This document shows positions 46,509 to 55,524 of a stretch of DNA of 64,000 nucleotides, piece by piece. The notes beneath the pieces are model-generated. The model was not told where the DNA came from, searched no databases, and saw nothing but the letters and a program-made list of their open reading frames with translations. The position numbers and the translations under genes are program-made. The stretch spans positions 1,860,001-1,924,000 of the forward strand of contig NZ_CP013611.1 in the NCBI RefSeq assembly GCF_001482385.1, written 5' to 3'. Source of the DNA: Pseudoalteromonas rubra (GTDB lineage: Bacteria > Pseudomonadota > Gammaproteobacteria > Enterobacterales > Alteromonadaceae). Position 1 is the first letter of the stretch; each line of letters opens with the position of its first letter.

Positions 46509-47531
46509 ATGACTAACTATGTAATTAACTCAAAACCCGTTGTCAGTATCATCATCCCTATGTACAACGTTGAAAAGTATATCGATAAATGTATCTGCTC
46601 AGTACTTAATCAGACTTATCAGAATTTTGAAGTGATCTGTGTAGATGATGGCTGCAGCGACAACACACTCAGTTACCTGAGAGACTATAAAGACCACCGT
46701 ATCCACATCATTCGTCAGCAAAATCGTGGCTTATCCGGGGCCCGTAATACGGGGATACGAAATGCACGAGGCGTTTATATCGCTTTGCTGGATGCCGATG
46801 ACTATTGGGCAGTTAATAAACTTGAAAAACACGTTGCCCACTTAAATCGTAATCCTCATGTTGATGTCAGCTACTGCCCTTCGCTGTTTGTTGATGATGA
46901 CAACAAACAGCTGGGCATTGGCCAGTTTCCAAAGTTAGATAACATAGATGCTAAGACCATTTTTTGTCGTAACCCCGTTGGTAATGGCTCAGCACCGGTG
47001 GTTCGTGCTTCTATACTGGAAAAAGTAGCGTTTCACGACGATACCCGCAGCTGGAGACAGTACTTTGATGAAAACCTGAGACAGTCCGAAGACATAGAAA
47101 TGTGGCTGCGCCTGGCGCTAAATGCTCAGGCGATCTTCGCCGGGATCCCTGAACCCTTAACCTTTTATCGTGTTAATGCCAGCGGCCTGTCCGCCAACTT
47201 GAAAAAGCAATATCAGAGCTGGGAAACGGCGGTCAATAAACATCGCCGTAGCCATGCGAAGTTTTTCAGACAGTGTGGGTCGCTTGCCCGCGCTTATCAG
47301 CTCAGATACCTGAGTCGTCGTGCCGTACAATCGCGCAATGCATTTGCCGCAATAAAACTGATACATCAGGCACTATTCACTGATATCCGCATTCTATTAG
47401 ATGAGCCTGGCCGCACAGCACTCACCTGGTGTTGTGCCCTGACCAGCCTATTGCCAAAATCGCTGTACAATCGCGCAGAAAAACTGGCGATGCGCACTGT
47501 GGGCCAGTCTAACAAACATCCTGTAGGCTAA
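46509..47531 (+). CDS. Family 2 glycosyltransferase
   Basis: A 340-residue GT-A enzyme for repeat-unit assembly. The opening VSIIIPMYNVEKYIDKCI, VCVDDGCSDNTL, QQNRGLSGARNTGI and the metal site LLDADDYW are all canonical. ED in SEDIEMWLRLA is the likely catalytic acid region. The C-terminal 90 residues are basic and helical and may lie on the membrane. It follows the flippase by 13 nt with a GGAG site. Confidence 0.92.
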   Translation: MTNYVINSKPVVSIIIPMYNVEKYIDKCICSVLNQTYQNFEVICVDDGCSDNTLSYLRDYKDHRIHIIRQQNRGLSGARNTGIRNARGVYIALLDADDYWAVNKLEKHVAHLNRNPHVDVSYCPSLFVDDDNKQLGIGQFPKLDNIDAKTIFCRNPVGNGSAPVVRASILEKVAFHDDTRSWRQYFDENLRQSEDIEMWLRLALNAQAIFAGIPEPLTFYRVNASGLSANLKKQYQSWETAVNKHRRSHAKFFRQCGSLARAYQLRYLSRRAVQSRNAFAAIKLIHQALFTDIRILLDEPGRTALTWCCALTSLLPKSLYNRAEKLAMRTVGQSNKHPVG

Positions 47532-47599
47532 CCTCTCACTCCCGGGCCTACGCATTTATCTGCTTGTCGCAGATACTGCACCTCGCACCTGAGGCCCTT

Positions 47600-47624
47600 A
47601 AGCCAGCATTTGCTGGCTTCTTTT
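47600..47624 (+). terminator. Terminator after glycosyltransferase gene
   Basis: AAGCCAGCA (47600-47608), 2-nt loop, TGCTGGCTT (47611-47619), followed by a T-rich run. Confidence 0.85.
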
Positions 47625-47634
47625 CATTTTGAAA

Positions 47635-47645
47635 TTGCTTTGCAA
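47635..47645. promoter_or_regulatory. Contracted LuxO-box-like site
   Basis: TTGCTTTGCAA keeps both TTGC/GCAA halves but is two bases shorter than the consensus. It lies about 70 bp upstream of the promoter at 47715. Confidence 0.35.
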
Positions 47646-47714
47646 AATACAAAAAGCCACGCAGAAAAACACAAAAAAAACCTTAAGCGTCTGATTGTTA
47701 TAAATTTTAAAAAT

Positions 47715-47730
47715 TGGCTCAAATTGTGCT
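47715..47730 (+). promoter_or_regulatory. Sigma-54 promoter before export operon
   Basis: TGGCTCAAATTGTGCT: -24 TGGC, -12 GTGCT, correct GG/GC spacing, 49 bp before the start of the export gene. Confidence 0.7.
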
Positions 47731-47779
47731 CATATCTTGTTAAGACCACTTAGAGAGACAGACCTCCAAGGAGCACATT

Positions 47780-49048
47780 ATGAGACCAACCACTGCAATC
47801 ACAGCCCTGCTGACCCGCACTTGTGCGCTCGTACTGTGTGTCCTTGGCTCAGGGTGCTCACTCAGCCCGGACTATAATGACGAGGACTTTTACGGCATGC
47901 CGCATGCGGTTGGCACGCAATTTGGACAATCCAATTCTGTGTTTGCCTCTCGCCTGACCTGCACCGATGCCGATGACTTTGCCGCGGCAGCGAATTATCG
48001 GGTTGATCAACCAATCCCTTTGTCTGCACCCGCTGTCACTCCAGTAGACCATCGTTCACCAGATTTGCAGGGCTCTGCACCGCTCAGCCCGGGAGATCTG
48101 ATACAGGTCAATATGGAATACGGAGAAGGCTTTAATGGCGATTATGTCATTAACAACTCAGGGACATTAGACTTACCTGTCATTGAGCCTGTTTATGCCG
48201 CAGGCCTGACAACAGCAGCACTGGCTAAAAAGGTGGAACTTGCTCTGATCCGTGCCAAAATATTTCGTGCTCAAACGCTGGATGTCACCATAAAAATTAA
48301 AAACTGGGCTGCAATCGAAGTTCCAGTATCCGGGGCGGTTTTTTCACCAGGACGCGTCACAATTAACGCTAAAATCCCAGCTCAATTACTTGAAGAGCAA
48401 ATTGCAGCTTCTGGCGACCATTCGAAACAACGCCTGTTGTCTGAGGCTATACGTGCTGCCGCAGGTGTGCGCCCCGACGCCAAATTGGATCAGGTGATCC
48501 TGGTTCGTCAAGGCTGGCGTATCGAAGCAGATATGAGTGGTATATTAACTGGCCAACCTGTTACAGATCACGTGCTCATTGCAGGCGACCAAGTGATCGT
48601 GCCCAGCACGGGGTGTTTTCAACCTAACCTGGTGCGCCCTTCACAAATTACGCCAAAAGGCTTTCGGGTCTTTATGTCTAACCTGATTGACTCGTCAATG
48701 AGTAACGCTAATGCCGCAATAGGTCGTTTTTCAAGTAACCTGCCATATGGCACCCGTTTATTACAGGCCGCGATTTCAGCGAACTGTGTAGGTGGTAAAG
48801 AATATACCAATGCCCCTCGTCGCGTCGTGCTGGTCAGCAATCATCCACTGACAGGCCAAACCCAGGTCGTCGAGCGCTCTGTAGAAGAGCTGATGCGTAT
48901 GTCTTATCGCGACCATGTTAACCCGTATGTTATGCCGAATGATGCGATAGCCTGCTATGATTCAGATATCACTAACTTGCGTGATATCGCCAAAACCCTG
49001 CTCGATATCGTGGCACCTTTCTCTTTGCTGAGTAAGGAGGATTCATGA
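47780..49048 (+). CDS. Polysaccharide export protein (Wza/OPX family)
   Basis: A 422-residue envelope protein with a signal peptide and a likely lipidated Cys in LGSGC. The poly_export domain begins LSPGDLIQVNMEYGEGFNGDYVINNSGTLDLPVI, followed by SLBB-type segments (VPVSGAVFSPGRVTI). The C-terminal 150 residues, with two Cys, differ from E. coli Wza and may form the outer-membrane portion. It heads the operon exporter, co-polymerase and polymerase; the stop overlaps the next ATG by 4 nt. Confidence 0.9.
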   Translation: MRPTTAITALLTRTCALVLCVLGSGCSLSPDYNDEDFYGMPHAVGTQFGQSNSVFASRLTCTDADDFAAAANYRVDQPIPLSAPAVTPVDHRSPDLQGSAPLSPGDLIQVNMEYGEGFNGDYVINNSGTLDLPVIEPVYAAGLTTAALAKKVELALIRAKIFRAQTLDVTIKIKNWAAIEVPVSGAVFSPGRVTINAKIPAQLLEEQIAASGDHSKQRLLSEAIRAAAGVRPDAKLDQVILVRQGWRIEADMSGILTGQPVTDHVLIAGDQVIVPSTGCFQPNLVRPSQITPKGFRVFMSNLIDSSMSNANAAIGRFSSNLPYGTRLLQAAISANCVGGKEYTNAPRRVVLVSNHPLTGQTQVVERSVEELMRMSYRDHVNPYVMPNDAIACYDSDITNLRDIAKTLLDIVAPFSLLSKEDS

Positions 49049-50436
49049 ACACGCAACTTCAGGTAACCACGCCGTACTCACGGTTTAGATCTGCGATTTA
49101 TCGCACCCTGCATAAGCCTTACCTGGTCACCTGTCTGGTTAGCTATGCCGTTATTTTGTTACTGGTCTTTGCCTACCTGCAACAACCCGCAAAATACCGT
49201 AGTGACCTGGATATGGTACTACCCGGAACCGGTGCAAACAGTAATGTCTCTCTGGATGAGGTTGGTCAGGTCGTGTCTTCAACCACCGCACCGTTTGGTA
49301 AAGGCTATAACCCCAAGGTCAATTACAAAGAAATGCTGATGAGTAAAAACCTGATCGAAAACGCCGCCAAATCCATGGGTATGACTGCCGCAGCATTTGG
49401 CCGCCCTAAAGTGCGCCTGACTGAGCAAACATCCATTTTGAAAATCGAGATCACTGGTGCCAGCCCACGGATCGCCGAAAACAAAGCCTGGGCCCTGTAC
49501 GACGCTTTGCAAAACCAGCTTGATTACCTCAGGGCCGACGAAGTAAAACGCCGTGACGCCAGCATCAAGTCTGTCTTAGATCAGTACAGAGAAAGACTCA
49601 ACTACACACGGAACAACATCACCGATTTCCAGCAACGGTCATTACTGATCAGTCGGGACCAACTTGACCAGCAAATGCGCACTCTCTCCAATTTGAAAGA
49701 GCAGGTAGCCATTGTTAAAGCTGAGATTGGGCGTTCCGAATATTATGTCAGTCAGCTCAGTGTCGACTTGGGGGTCTCCCCCTCTATGGCTGGTCAGGCG
49801 TTTGTACTGCAATCGGATGGCGAATTCAGGGCCTACCTGTCTGAGCTGGATAACAGTGCTGCGCAACTGAGCGAGTACCGTTCACGCTGGGACGATGGTC
49901 ACCCAATGGTGAAAGCGGAACTAGCCCGTTTTGACCAATCAAAAGTGGCACTCATAAACCGTTCGGTGGGACTGGTAGGCATCAATGCCGCCCATGCCTT
50001 TCATACCACAGATCTGGCCAACAACCCCAATCGGGCGCAATTGTTTGCCGACCTGATCAGCGCCTTCGCCGCTAAAAAAGGGTCTGAAGCAAAACTGATT
50101 GAACTGGAAAATGCGGTTCAGTTGTTAAACGAAAAACTGAAAGTTTATGCCCGGGAAGCCGCAGAACTTGAACGCCTAGAACGTGAGTTTGATCTGGCAA
50201 AAGCCGTTTTCACCTCAGCAGTCGCAAGACTCGAAGCTAGCAAGGCGGACGTCTTCGCCTCATACCCGGTTATTCAATTGATGTCACCACCATCACTGCC
50301 GGTTAACTCCTATTCCCCGAAAAAGTCCATTGCCATTGCGGCAGCACTGGCCGCGATGATCTTCTTATCCATGGGGATATTGATGATCAACAAGCGTCGG
50401 GTGATTATCTCCGCCTTGATGAAGCAACCAGACTAA
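49045..50436 (+). CDS. Wzz/GumC-type polysaccharide co-polymerase
   Basis: Inner-membrane chain-length and export partner, 463 residues. Membrane helices lie at about 26-46 and 427-448, flanking a periplasmic domain with a long coiled coil (about 165-400). No C-terminal tyrosine-kinase domain is attached and none is nearby, so this is a PCP without BY-kinase. Overlap of 4 nt and an AAGGAGG site inside the upstream gene indicate coupling to the exporter. Confidence 0.9.
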   Translation: MNTQLQVTTPYSRFRSAIYRTLHKPYLVTCLVSYAVILLLVFAYLQQPAKYRSDLDMVLPGTGANSNVSLDEVGQVVSSTTAPFGKGYNPKVNYKEMLMSKNLIENAAKSMGMTAAAFGRPKVRLTEQTSILKIEITGASPRIAENKAWALYDALQNQLDYLRADEVKRRDASIKSVLDQYRERLNYTRNNITDFQQRSLLISRDQLDQQMRTLSNLKEQVAIVKAEIGRSEYYVSQLSVDLGVSPSMAGQAFVLQSDGEFRAYLSELDNSAAQLSEYRSRWDDGHPMVKAELARFDQSKVALINRSVGLVGINAAHAFHTTDLANNPNRAQLFADLISAFAAKKGSEAKLIELENAVQLLNEKLKVYAREAAELERLEREFDLAKAVFTSAVARLEASKADVFASYPVIQLMSPPSLPVNSYSPKKSIAIAAALAAMIFLSMGILMINKRRVIISALMKQPD

Positions 50437-50448
50437 CCGGAGGCAAGC

Positions 50449-51732
50449 ATGTTATTCACTGCCTACTTACCGTTTAAGGAGAAACGCTTCATCAGCACAG
50501 AAGAAAAGCTGGTCTGGGCTGGGCTAGTGCTGACCTACCCCGCCTTTTTGCTGGGTATGCTGTATGTCATGGGCTCCGTCATCGGCTGGCTGATTTTTAT
50601 GGTCGTACTAATGCGTTGTTACCTGAACTTACGCGCGAAGCCCCCTCCACTCTCACCAATCATCTGGATGTGGATCATCGCGATGTTACTCATGCTGCTG
50701 GCTTTACTCATCGCCCATAGCGAGTGGTCTCTGGGCGTAGGAAAAACCATAAAGTCCACCATTGGCTGGATGAAAGGCTGGGCGTTACTCGCGATTTTCC
50801 CTGTTATTGCAGCCTTGGCAAAAATTCGCAAAGAAGTGGTGATCCGCGGCGTATGTATAATCGCCATTCATACCCTGATCTTTTCATTCATCTCTATCGC
50901 ATTTTACATCGTGAAACTACCCGGCGATATCTTCCTGTCGCCGTTAAAAGTTATTGGCGGACCCGGGGAAACGTTTTTCATGGTCAGTCTTTATGGCATT
51001 AATCCCGAAACGGGCGCCGGGCGCTGGCGTTTCTTTACCCCCTGGGCACCGGCAGCCGGCTTTATGGCCTGCATATATCTGGTGTTTTGCTTGCAGGAAA
51101 AAAATGCGCAGCTGCGCCGCTGGGCCATTACCGGCTGCTGGGCTATGTTATTGCTGTCACAATCCCGTGCCGGTATCGCCATTTTCATTATGCTGTTTCC
51201 ACTGGTGCTGTTCAGTGATAAATTTAAAGAGCCCTGGATGCTGTTACTGCTTGGTATTACTGTACCCATCATATTGCTACTCGGTGAACCCATCTACAAT
51301 TCGCTTATGGATTCCTACGAAGCGGTGAAACAGCAACGTCCCGGCTCAACGCGGGTGCGTAAAGCGCTGGCCAACATTGCCATTCAGCGCTGGCAGGCAG
51401 AAGCGCCCATCTGGGGACATGGCATTGTTGAGCGCGGGCCTAAAATGGTGGAATTTATGCCGATTGGCTCGCACCACAGCTGGTACGGGTTGTTGTTTGT
51501 TAAAGGCATAGTTGGTGCGGTTGCGCTGGCTGTCCCTATGCTTGTTTCGAGTGTCTATTTACTGTGGGCATCGCAAGACTCAAAAACTGCCCAGACAGCA
51601 CTTTGCCTGATGGCCGTGCTAGTCTGCTACAGCTTTTTTGAAAACCTGGAGATCCTGTCGTTCCTCTACTGGCCTGCGCTACTGTGGTTTGGCTTTGCGT
51701 TTAGTAACAAGCGTTCATCAATGGCAATGTAA
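50449..51732 (+). CDS. O-antigen polymerase/ligase family protein (Wzy-like)
   Basis: Membrane protein of 427 residues with about 11 hydrophobic segments and a large periplasmic loop (about 290-345). The loop ends in the family motif region GHGIVERGP...PIGSHHSWYG, with the His residues typical of Wzy_C/WaaL proteins. It polymerises repeat units. A GGAGG site lies before the ATG. Its last 67 nt overlap the convergent NYN gene, an unusual antisense overlap. Confidence 0.88.
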   Translation: MLFTAYLPFKEKRFISTEEKLVWAGLVLTYPAFLLGMLYVMGSVIGWLIFMVVLMRCYLNLRAKPPPLSPIIWMWIIAMLLMLLALLIAHSEWSLGVGKTIKSTIGWMKGWALLAIFPVIAALAKIRKEVVIRGVCIIAIHTLIFSFISIAFYIVKLPGDIFLSPLKVIGGPGETFFMVSLYGINPETGAGRWRFFTPWAPAAGFMACIYLVFCLQEKNAQLRRWAITGCWAMLLLSQSRAGIAIFIMLFPLVLFSDKFKEPWMLLLLGITVPIILLLGEPIYNSLMDSYEAVKQQRPGSTRVRKALANIAIQRWQAEAPIWGHGIVERGPKMVEFMPIGSHHSWYGLLFVKGIVGAVALAVPMLVSSVYLLWASQDSKTAQTALCLMAVLVCYSFFENLEILSFLYWPALLWFGFAFSNKRSSMAM

Positions 51733-52172
51733 CGGGTGGCCGCGCGCTTCAGCGAGTTAGCTGTGAGCTGAGGCACGCCGTACACTTCGACTTCACAGCC
51801 ATGACGGCTGCGAATACGCTCGGCGAGTAGATCGAAGTCACCATCTCCGGTCAGCAACACCACCACATCACAATGTGGCGCACATTCCATGGCATCGAGG
51901 GTGATCCCCACATCCCAGTCACATTTGGCCGAGCCATCGGCGCGCTGAATATAGGGTTTTTGCTTAACCTCAAAGCCAATGGCTCTGAGAATATTCTGAA
52001 ACTGTTGCTGCTTAGGTGCATTCGGCTCACTGGAATACGCCAAAGCACGATACAAAATGCGCTCTTTTAATACCGCCTCCCAGAAGCCGTTGTAATCAAA
52101 GCTTCTGCCATAGGCCTGTCTGGTGGTGTAATAGATGTTCTGGACATCGACCAGAATGGCGATTTTTTTCAT
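51666..52172 (-). CDS. NYN/PIN-like domain protein (LabA/DUF88)
   Basis: A 168-residue protein of the NYN family, RNase-like with a PIN fold. The acidic residues expected at the metal site are present: Asp9 and Asn11 (ILVDVQNIYY), Asp83 region (KCDWDVGITLDAM) and Asp107/Asp109 in LLTGDGDFDLLAERIR. LabA-type proteins are tied to RNA handling. It converges on the polymerase gene with a 67-nt overlap and is probably not part of polysaccharide export. Confidence 0.88.
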   Translation of the reverse strand: MKKIAILVDVQNIYYTTRQAYGRSFDYNGFWEAVLKERILYRALAYSSEPNAPKQQQFQNILRAIGFEVKQKPYIQRADGSAKCDWDVGITLDAMECAPHCDVVVLLTGDGDFDLLAERIRSRHGCEVEVYGVPQLTANSLKRAATRYIAIDERLLLNAKPNHSSAGQ

Positions 52173-52197
52173 AGTGCTACGGACCTTTTAGATTCAT

Positions 52198-52536
52198 TCA
52201 TGATGACGGCCGTGCACCACACTGAGTGTCAATGAATGCATCTATGCCCTCGTAATAAAATTGCTTGCCAAGCTCAGGCTGTTGCTTAATAGCCTTGCTC
52301 AGTGCTGTCAGCAAAGTGTCCGGGCTCCAGGCGTGCAGACACTGACCATCGACCCCACGCGGTGGATTCAGTTTGAGCGCATCAAGAAAACCAAATAAAT
52401 AGCCCTGGCAACCCTGTCTGAGTGCACTGTGCTGCTCAGAACGACAGTCATCGACAAAGTGCATAAGCCGACTTGGCTGATAAGCCTCACTATGAAAACA
52501 TACCCAGGCCAACGTAAAGATCACACTTACCCGCAC
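52198..52536 (-). CDS. Small secreted protein, Rap1a/Tai-like
   Basis: A 112-residue protein with a short signal peptide (about 1-18) and four cysteines: DDCRSEQHSALRQGCQGYLFGFLDA, GQCLHAWSP and DTQCG. The C-x-n-C-x-GYLxGxxDA pattern followed by a CxP-like and a final-helix segment is typical of the Rap1a/Tai family, several of which are type VI immunity proteins. No effector or T6SS gene is nearby, so an immunity role is not supported here. It lies 25 nt after the NYN gene on the same strand. Confidence 0.55.
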   Translation of the reverse strand: MRVSVIFTLAWVCFHSEAYQPSRLMHFVDDCRSEQHSALRQGCQGYLFGFLDALKLNPPRGVDGQCLHAWSPDTLLTALSKAIKQQPELGKQFYYEGIDAFIDTQCGARPSS

Positions 52537-52708
52537 ATTTGGCTCCCCCGCATCTGAGTGCGTATCGGCTGCATAATGGCCTAACTATATCACAGACCCC
52601 TGCCAGTGGGGGTCATAAATAAGACGTTAAAAATTCACAACGTTTACATTCCAAATACACTTGTTCCCCGGATAATCCCGCGTTTCGTTTAATTACCAAG
52701 GAAATACT

Positions 52709-55357
52709 ATGACCTATTCTCTGCGAATACTGGGTCTGGGTCTGGTGCTGGCGCTCGGTCAGGCACACGCCCACACCGACGGGCTGGCAGTCCACCCCTA
52801 TTTGCAATCTGCAACCCCGACCAGCATCTGGATCAAATGGGAAACCAGCAGTGGTGATGAGTCCATTGTAGAATGGGGCACCACCGCTGAGCTGGGCCAG
52901 CAAGCCAGCGGTACCAGTGATACAGGTTATCTGCTGAGTCGTATCCATGAGGTCCAATTAACAAATCTTGAACCGGATAGCGTGTATTTCTACCGGGTCA
53001 GAACCGGCGATACTTACAGTCATGTTCACCAGTTCAGAACCCCACCGCTGGCCTCTGCCGAGAAGAGCAGCCGCATTCTGGCGGTCAGTGACATGCAACG
53101 CGACTCGGGGAACCCGGGCAAATTTGGCGAGATCATTAACCAGGGTGTATTGCCTTATGTGCAACAGGCACTGGGACTTGAGTTACACGATGGCCTGAAT
53201 ATGACCCTGATCCCCGGTGATTTAGTCGACAATGGCCAGGATTACAACAGCTGGCGCACCAGCTTCTTTTCACCCATTGCTGCGCTGGCCAGCTCAGTGC
53301 CGTTGTATCCTGCCCCCGGCAATCACGAGCGTGATACTCCAACCTACTTTAAATACTTCCGGCTGCCAGAAAACGGTACACCCGGCTATGAAGAACACTG
53401 GTGGTATCAGGACCATTCCAATGTCCGGGTGCTGTCACTCGACACCAATACCAATTACCGTATTGATGAACAGCTCGTCTGGCTGGACAAAGTGCTGGCC
53501 GAAACCTGTCTGCGTGCACAAACCGATTTTGTCTTCGCCCAGATGCACCACCCGCATAAATCAGAAATGTGGATTGCCGGTGAGACCGATTACAGCGGTA
53601 AAATTGTTGAACGTCTTGAGGCCTTTTCAACGCGCTGCAACAAACCGAGCATTCACTTTTTTGGCCACACTCACGCCTACTCTCGAGGCACCAGCCGGGA
53701 TCATAATCACACTATGGTGAATGTGGCTTCCGCCGGTGGCAACCTGGATTACTTTGGCGAGTTTGCACAGCGCGACTACACGGAATTCTCAGTCAGTGAA
53801 GACGAATATGGCTTTGTGGTGGTAGATATTACCGCCGGTGATGACCCGGCCTTTGAGCTCAAGCGCATTTCAATGGGTGATGAACAAGTGCCACTGAACA
53901 GTCAGATCAAGGACACCCTGACTGTAAGATTAAACAACACGGTACCGTTTACGCCTGAAATATTGGCCCCCACAGGACAAGTCCCGGCCAGTTGTGCCAA
54001 TGCAGTTGCAACCTTATTTGCAGATCCCGATAAAGATCTGTTTGGTGCTGCGCACTGGCAATTGAGCACTCACTGCGATGACTTCAGCCAGCCGCTGATC
54101 GATACCTGGTATCAGCATGAAAATATCTGGGATGGGGTTGATACCCGTGCAGGCCTTGCACCTAACCGCTTTGCACTGGGTCAGCTGACGCCTGGCGCGC
54201 AATATTGCGTCCGCATGCGCATGCGAGACCGCTCTCTGGCCTGGAGCGACTGGTCACAGCCACACTCATTTACCACCACCGATAGCGCACAACTGACCGA
54301 TAACCTGTTACAAAACCCGGGTGCAGAACTGGGCACCGACAGCTGGCAAGGTGACGGGCCGCTGGAAAGCCTAACAGATAAAGCCTGTGGTTCCGTTTCT
54401 CCTTATCAGGGAGAACGCTTCTTTGCCGTCGGTGGTGTCTGTGATAATGAACGCCAAAGCGGACGCGCATATCAGCGTGTTGATGTCAGCAACTGGGCAG
54501 CCAGCATTGACAATGGCACCCTAAAAGCCCTGTACTCGGGCATGCTACGTAACTGGGGTGGCAGCGATATTCCCGCTTTTGCCCTTGAATTTCGTGATGC
54601 AGATCTGGCGCTATTGAGCAGCACACCCGAAGTTAAAGGCGGGACTGCCAACTGGCAGGCCTATGCCCAGGAGGCACCGCTGCCCGCCAATACCCGTTAT
54701 ATTGATTTCGTCCTGACAGGCCAGCGCACCAGTGGGACCGACAATGACAGCTATTTTGACAACTTAGCACTCAAGCTGGCCGAGCAAAGTAACTGCGCCA
54801 CAGTGTCAGATCAGGGACCTGCTGGCGTGGCGGAAGAATACATTACCCAGCAACCAGGCAACTCAGCTAACCTGCTGCAAAACCCGGGCGCCGAAGCCGG
54901 CATTCAGGGCTGGAGCGGCGCCGGTCCGGTGGAATCTTTGACGGTTCAAGAATGTGACTCTATTCCCCCTGCGACTGGCGAGCGGTTTTTTGCCGTGGGT
55001 GGCGTGTGTACGGGCGAATCCGCTCAGGGCCAGATCAGTCAGACACTGTCTGTACAACACTACAGCCGATTAATCGAAGCTGGCCGGGTCAGCGTCAGTT
55101 ATGGCGGTCAACTTCGCAATTATAGTGGCAAGGATGTGCCTGCCATTCAGCTGCGTTTCCTTGATAACCGTCGACAAAGGGTGAGTGACAGTGAACAACT
55201 CAACACCACAGCTGCACAGTGGACAACCGTATCCGGGCAAACATTGCTACCTCAGGGGACGGCCTATATTGAGTTTGTCCTGCGAGGGACGCGTAATCAG
55301 GGCAGCGACAATGACAGCTACTTTGATGATTTGATCTTGCAAATACTTGTTGAATAA
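52709..55357 (+). CDS. Secreted metallophosphoesterase with FN3-like and C-terminal repeat domains
   Basis: An 882-residue exported enzyme (signal peptide about 1-21). A fibronectin/PAP-N-like domain (about 24-115) precedes a calcineurin-type domain with Asp128 (VSDMQRD), Asp171 (PGDLVDNG), Asn205-His206 (GNHE), QMHHP and His320/His322 (GHTHAYSR). It is thus a purple-acid-phosphatase-like phosphoesterase. An FN3-like segment (about 420-525) follows, then two about 150-residue copies starting NLLQNPGAE at 532 and 721, each with two Cys and a final DNDSYFD, which look like carbohydrate-binding jelly-roll domains. Substrate unknown; phosphate scavenging is plausible. Confidence 0.88.
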   Translation: MTYSLRILGLGLVLALGQAHAHTDGLAVHPYLQSATPTSIWIKWETSSGDESIVEWGTTAELGQQASGTSDTGYLLSRIHEVQLTNLEPDSVYFYRVRTGDTYSHVHQFRTPPLASAEKSSRILAVSDMQRDSGNPGKFGEIINQGVLPYVQQALGLELHDGLNMTLIPGDLVDNGQDYNSWRTSFFSPIAALASSVPLYPAPGNHERDTPTYFKYFRLPENGTPGYEEHWWYQDHSNVRVLSLDTNTNYRIDEQLVWLDKVLAETCLRAQTDFVFAQMHHPHKSEMWIAGETDYSGKIVERLEAFSTRCNKPSIHFFGHTHAYSRGTSRDHNHTMVNVASAGGNLDYFGEFAQRDYTEFSVSEDEYGFVVVDITAGDDPAFELKRISMGDEQVPLNSQIKDTLTVRLNNTVPFTPEILAPTGQVPASCANAVATLFADPDKDLFGAAHWQLSTHCDDFSQPLIDTWYQHENIWDGVDTRAGLAPNRFALGQLTPGAQYCVRMRMRDRSLAWSDWSQPHSFTTTDSAQLTDNLLQNPGAELGTDSWQGDGPLESLTDKACGSVSPYQGERFFAVGGVCDNERQSGRAYQRVDVSNWAASIDNGTLKALYSGMLRNWGGSDIPAFALEFRDADLALLSSTPEVKGGTANWQAYAQEAPLPANTRYIDFVLTGQRTSGTDNDSYFDNLALKLAEQSNCATVSDQGPAGVAEEYITQQPGNSANLLQNPGAEAGIQGWSGAGPVESLTVQECDSIPPATGERFFAVGGVCTGESAQGQISQTLSVQHYSRLIEAGRVSVSYGGQLRNYSGKDVPAIQLRFLDNRRQRVSDSEQLNTTAAQWTTVSGQTLLPQGTAYIEFVLRGTRNQGSDNDSYFDDLILQILVE

Positions 55358-55366
55358 GCCATCCGT

Positions 55367-55384
55367 CGCCGACCCACATCGGCG
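55367..55384 (+). terminator. Possible terminator after metallophosphoesterase
   Basis: CGCCGA-CCCACA-TCGGCG (55367-55384) is a stable hairpin but the following T-run is poor. Confidence 0.35.
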
Positions 55385-55524
55385 GCATCTTGAACTTTTC
55401 GCATCATGACACTTTTTTGATTGTTTTTTACACTTTCCCGATCCGGTATCTGATACATTCAATTTGCGTAAAAATCATCCCATTTACGTCCCCTCATTTT
55501 ATACAACATAAAAAGGAAGTGTTT

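Noticed and set aside
52198..52536. Rap1a/Tai-like protein as a type VI immunity gene
   Set aside because: No effector or secretion-system gene is nearby; only the family resemblance is kept.
55390..55524. 45-codon N-terminal extension of the flavoenzyme
   Set aside because: It would bury the twin-arginine signal; the ATG at 55525 has a good ribosome site.
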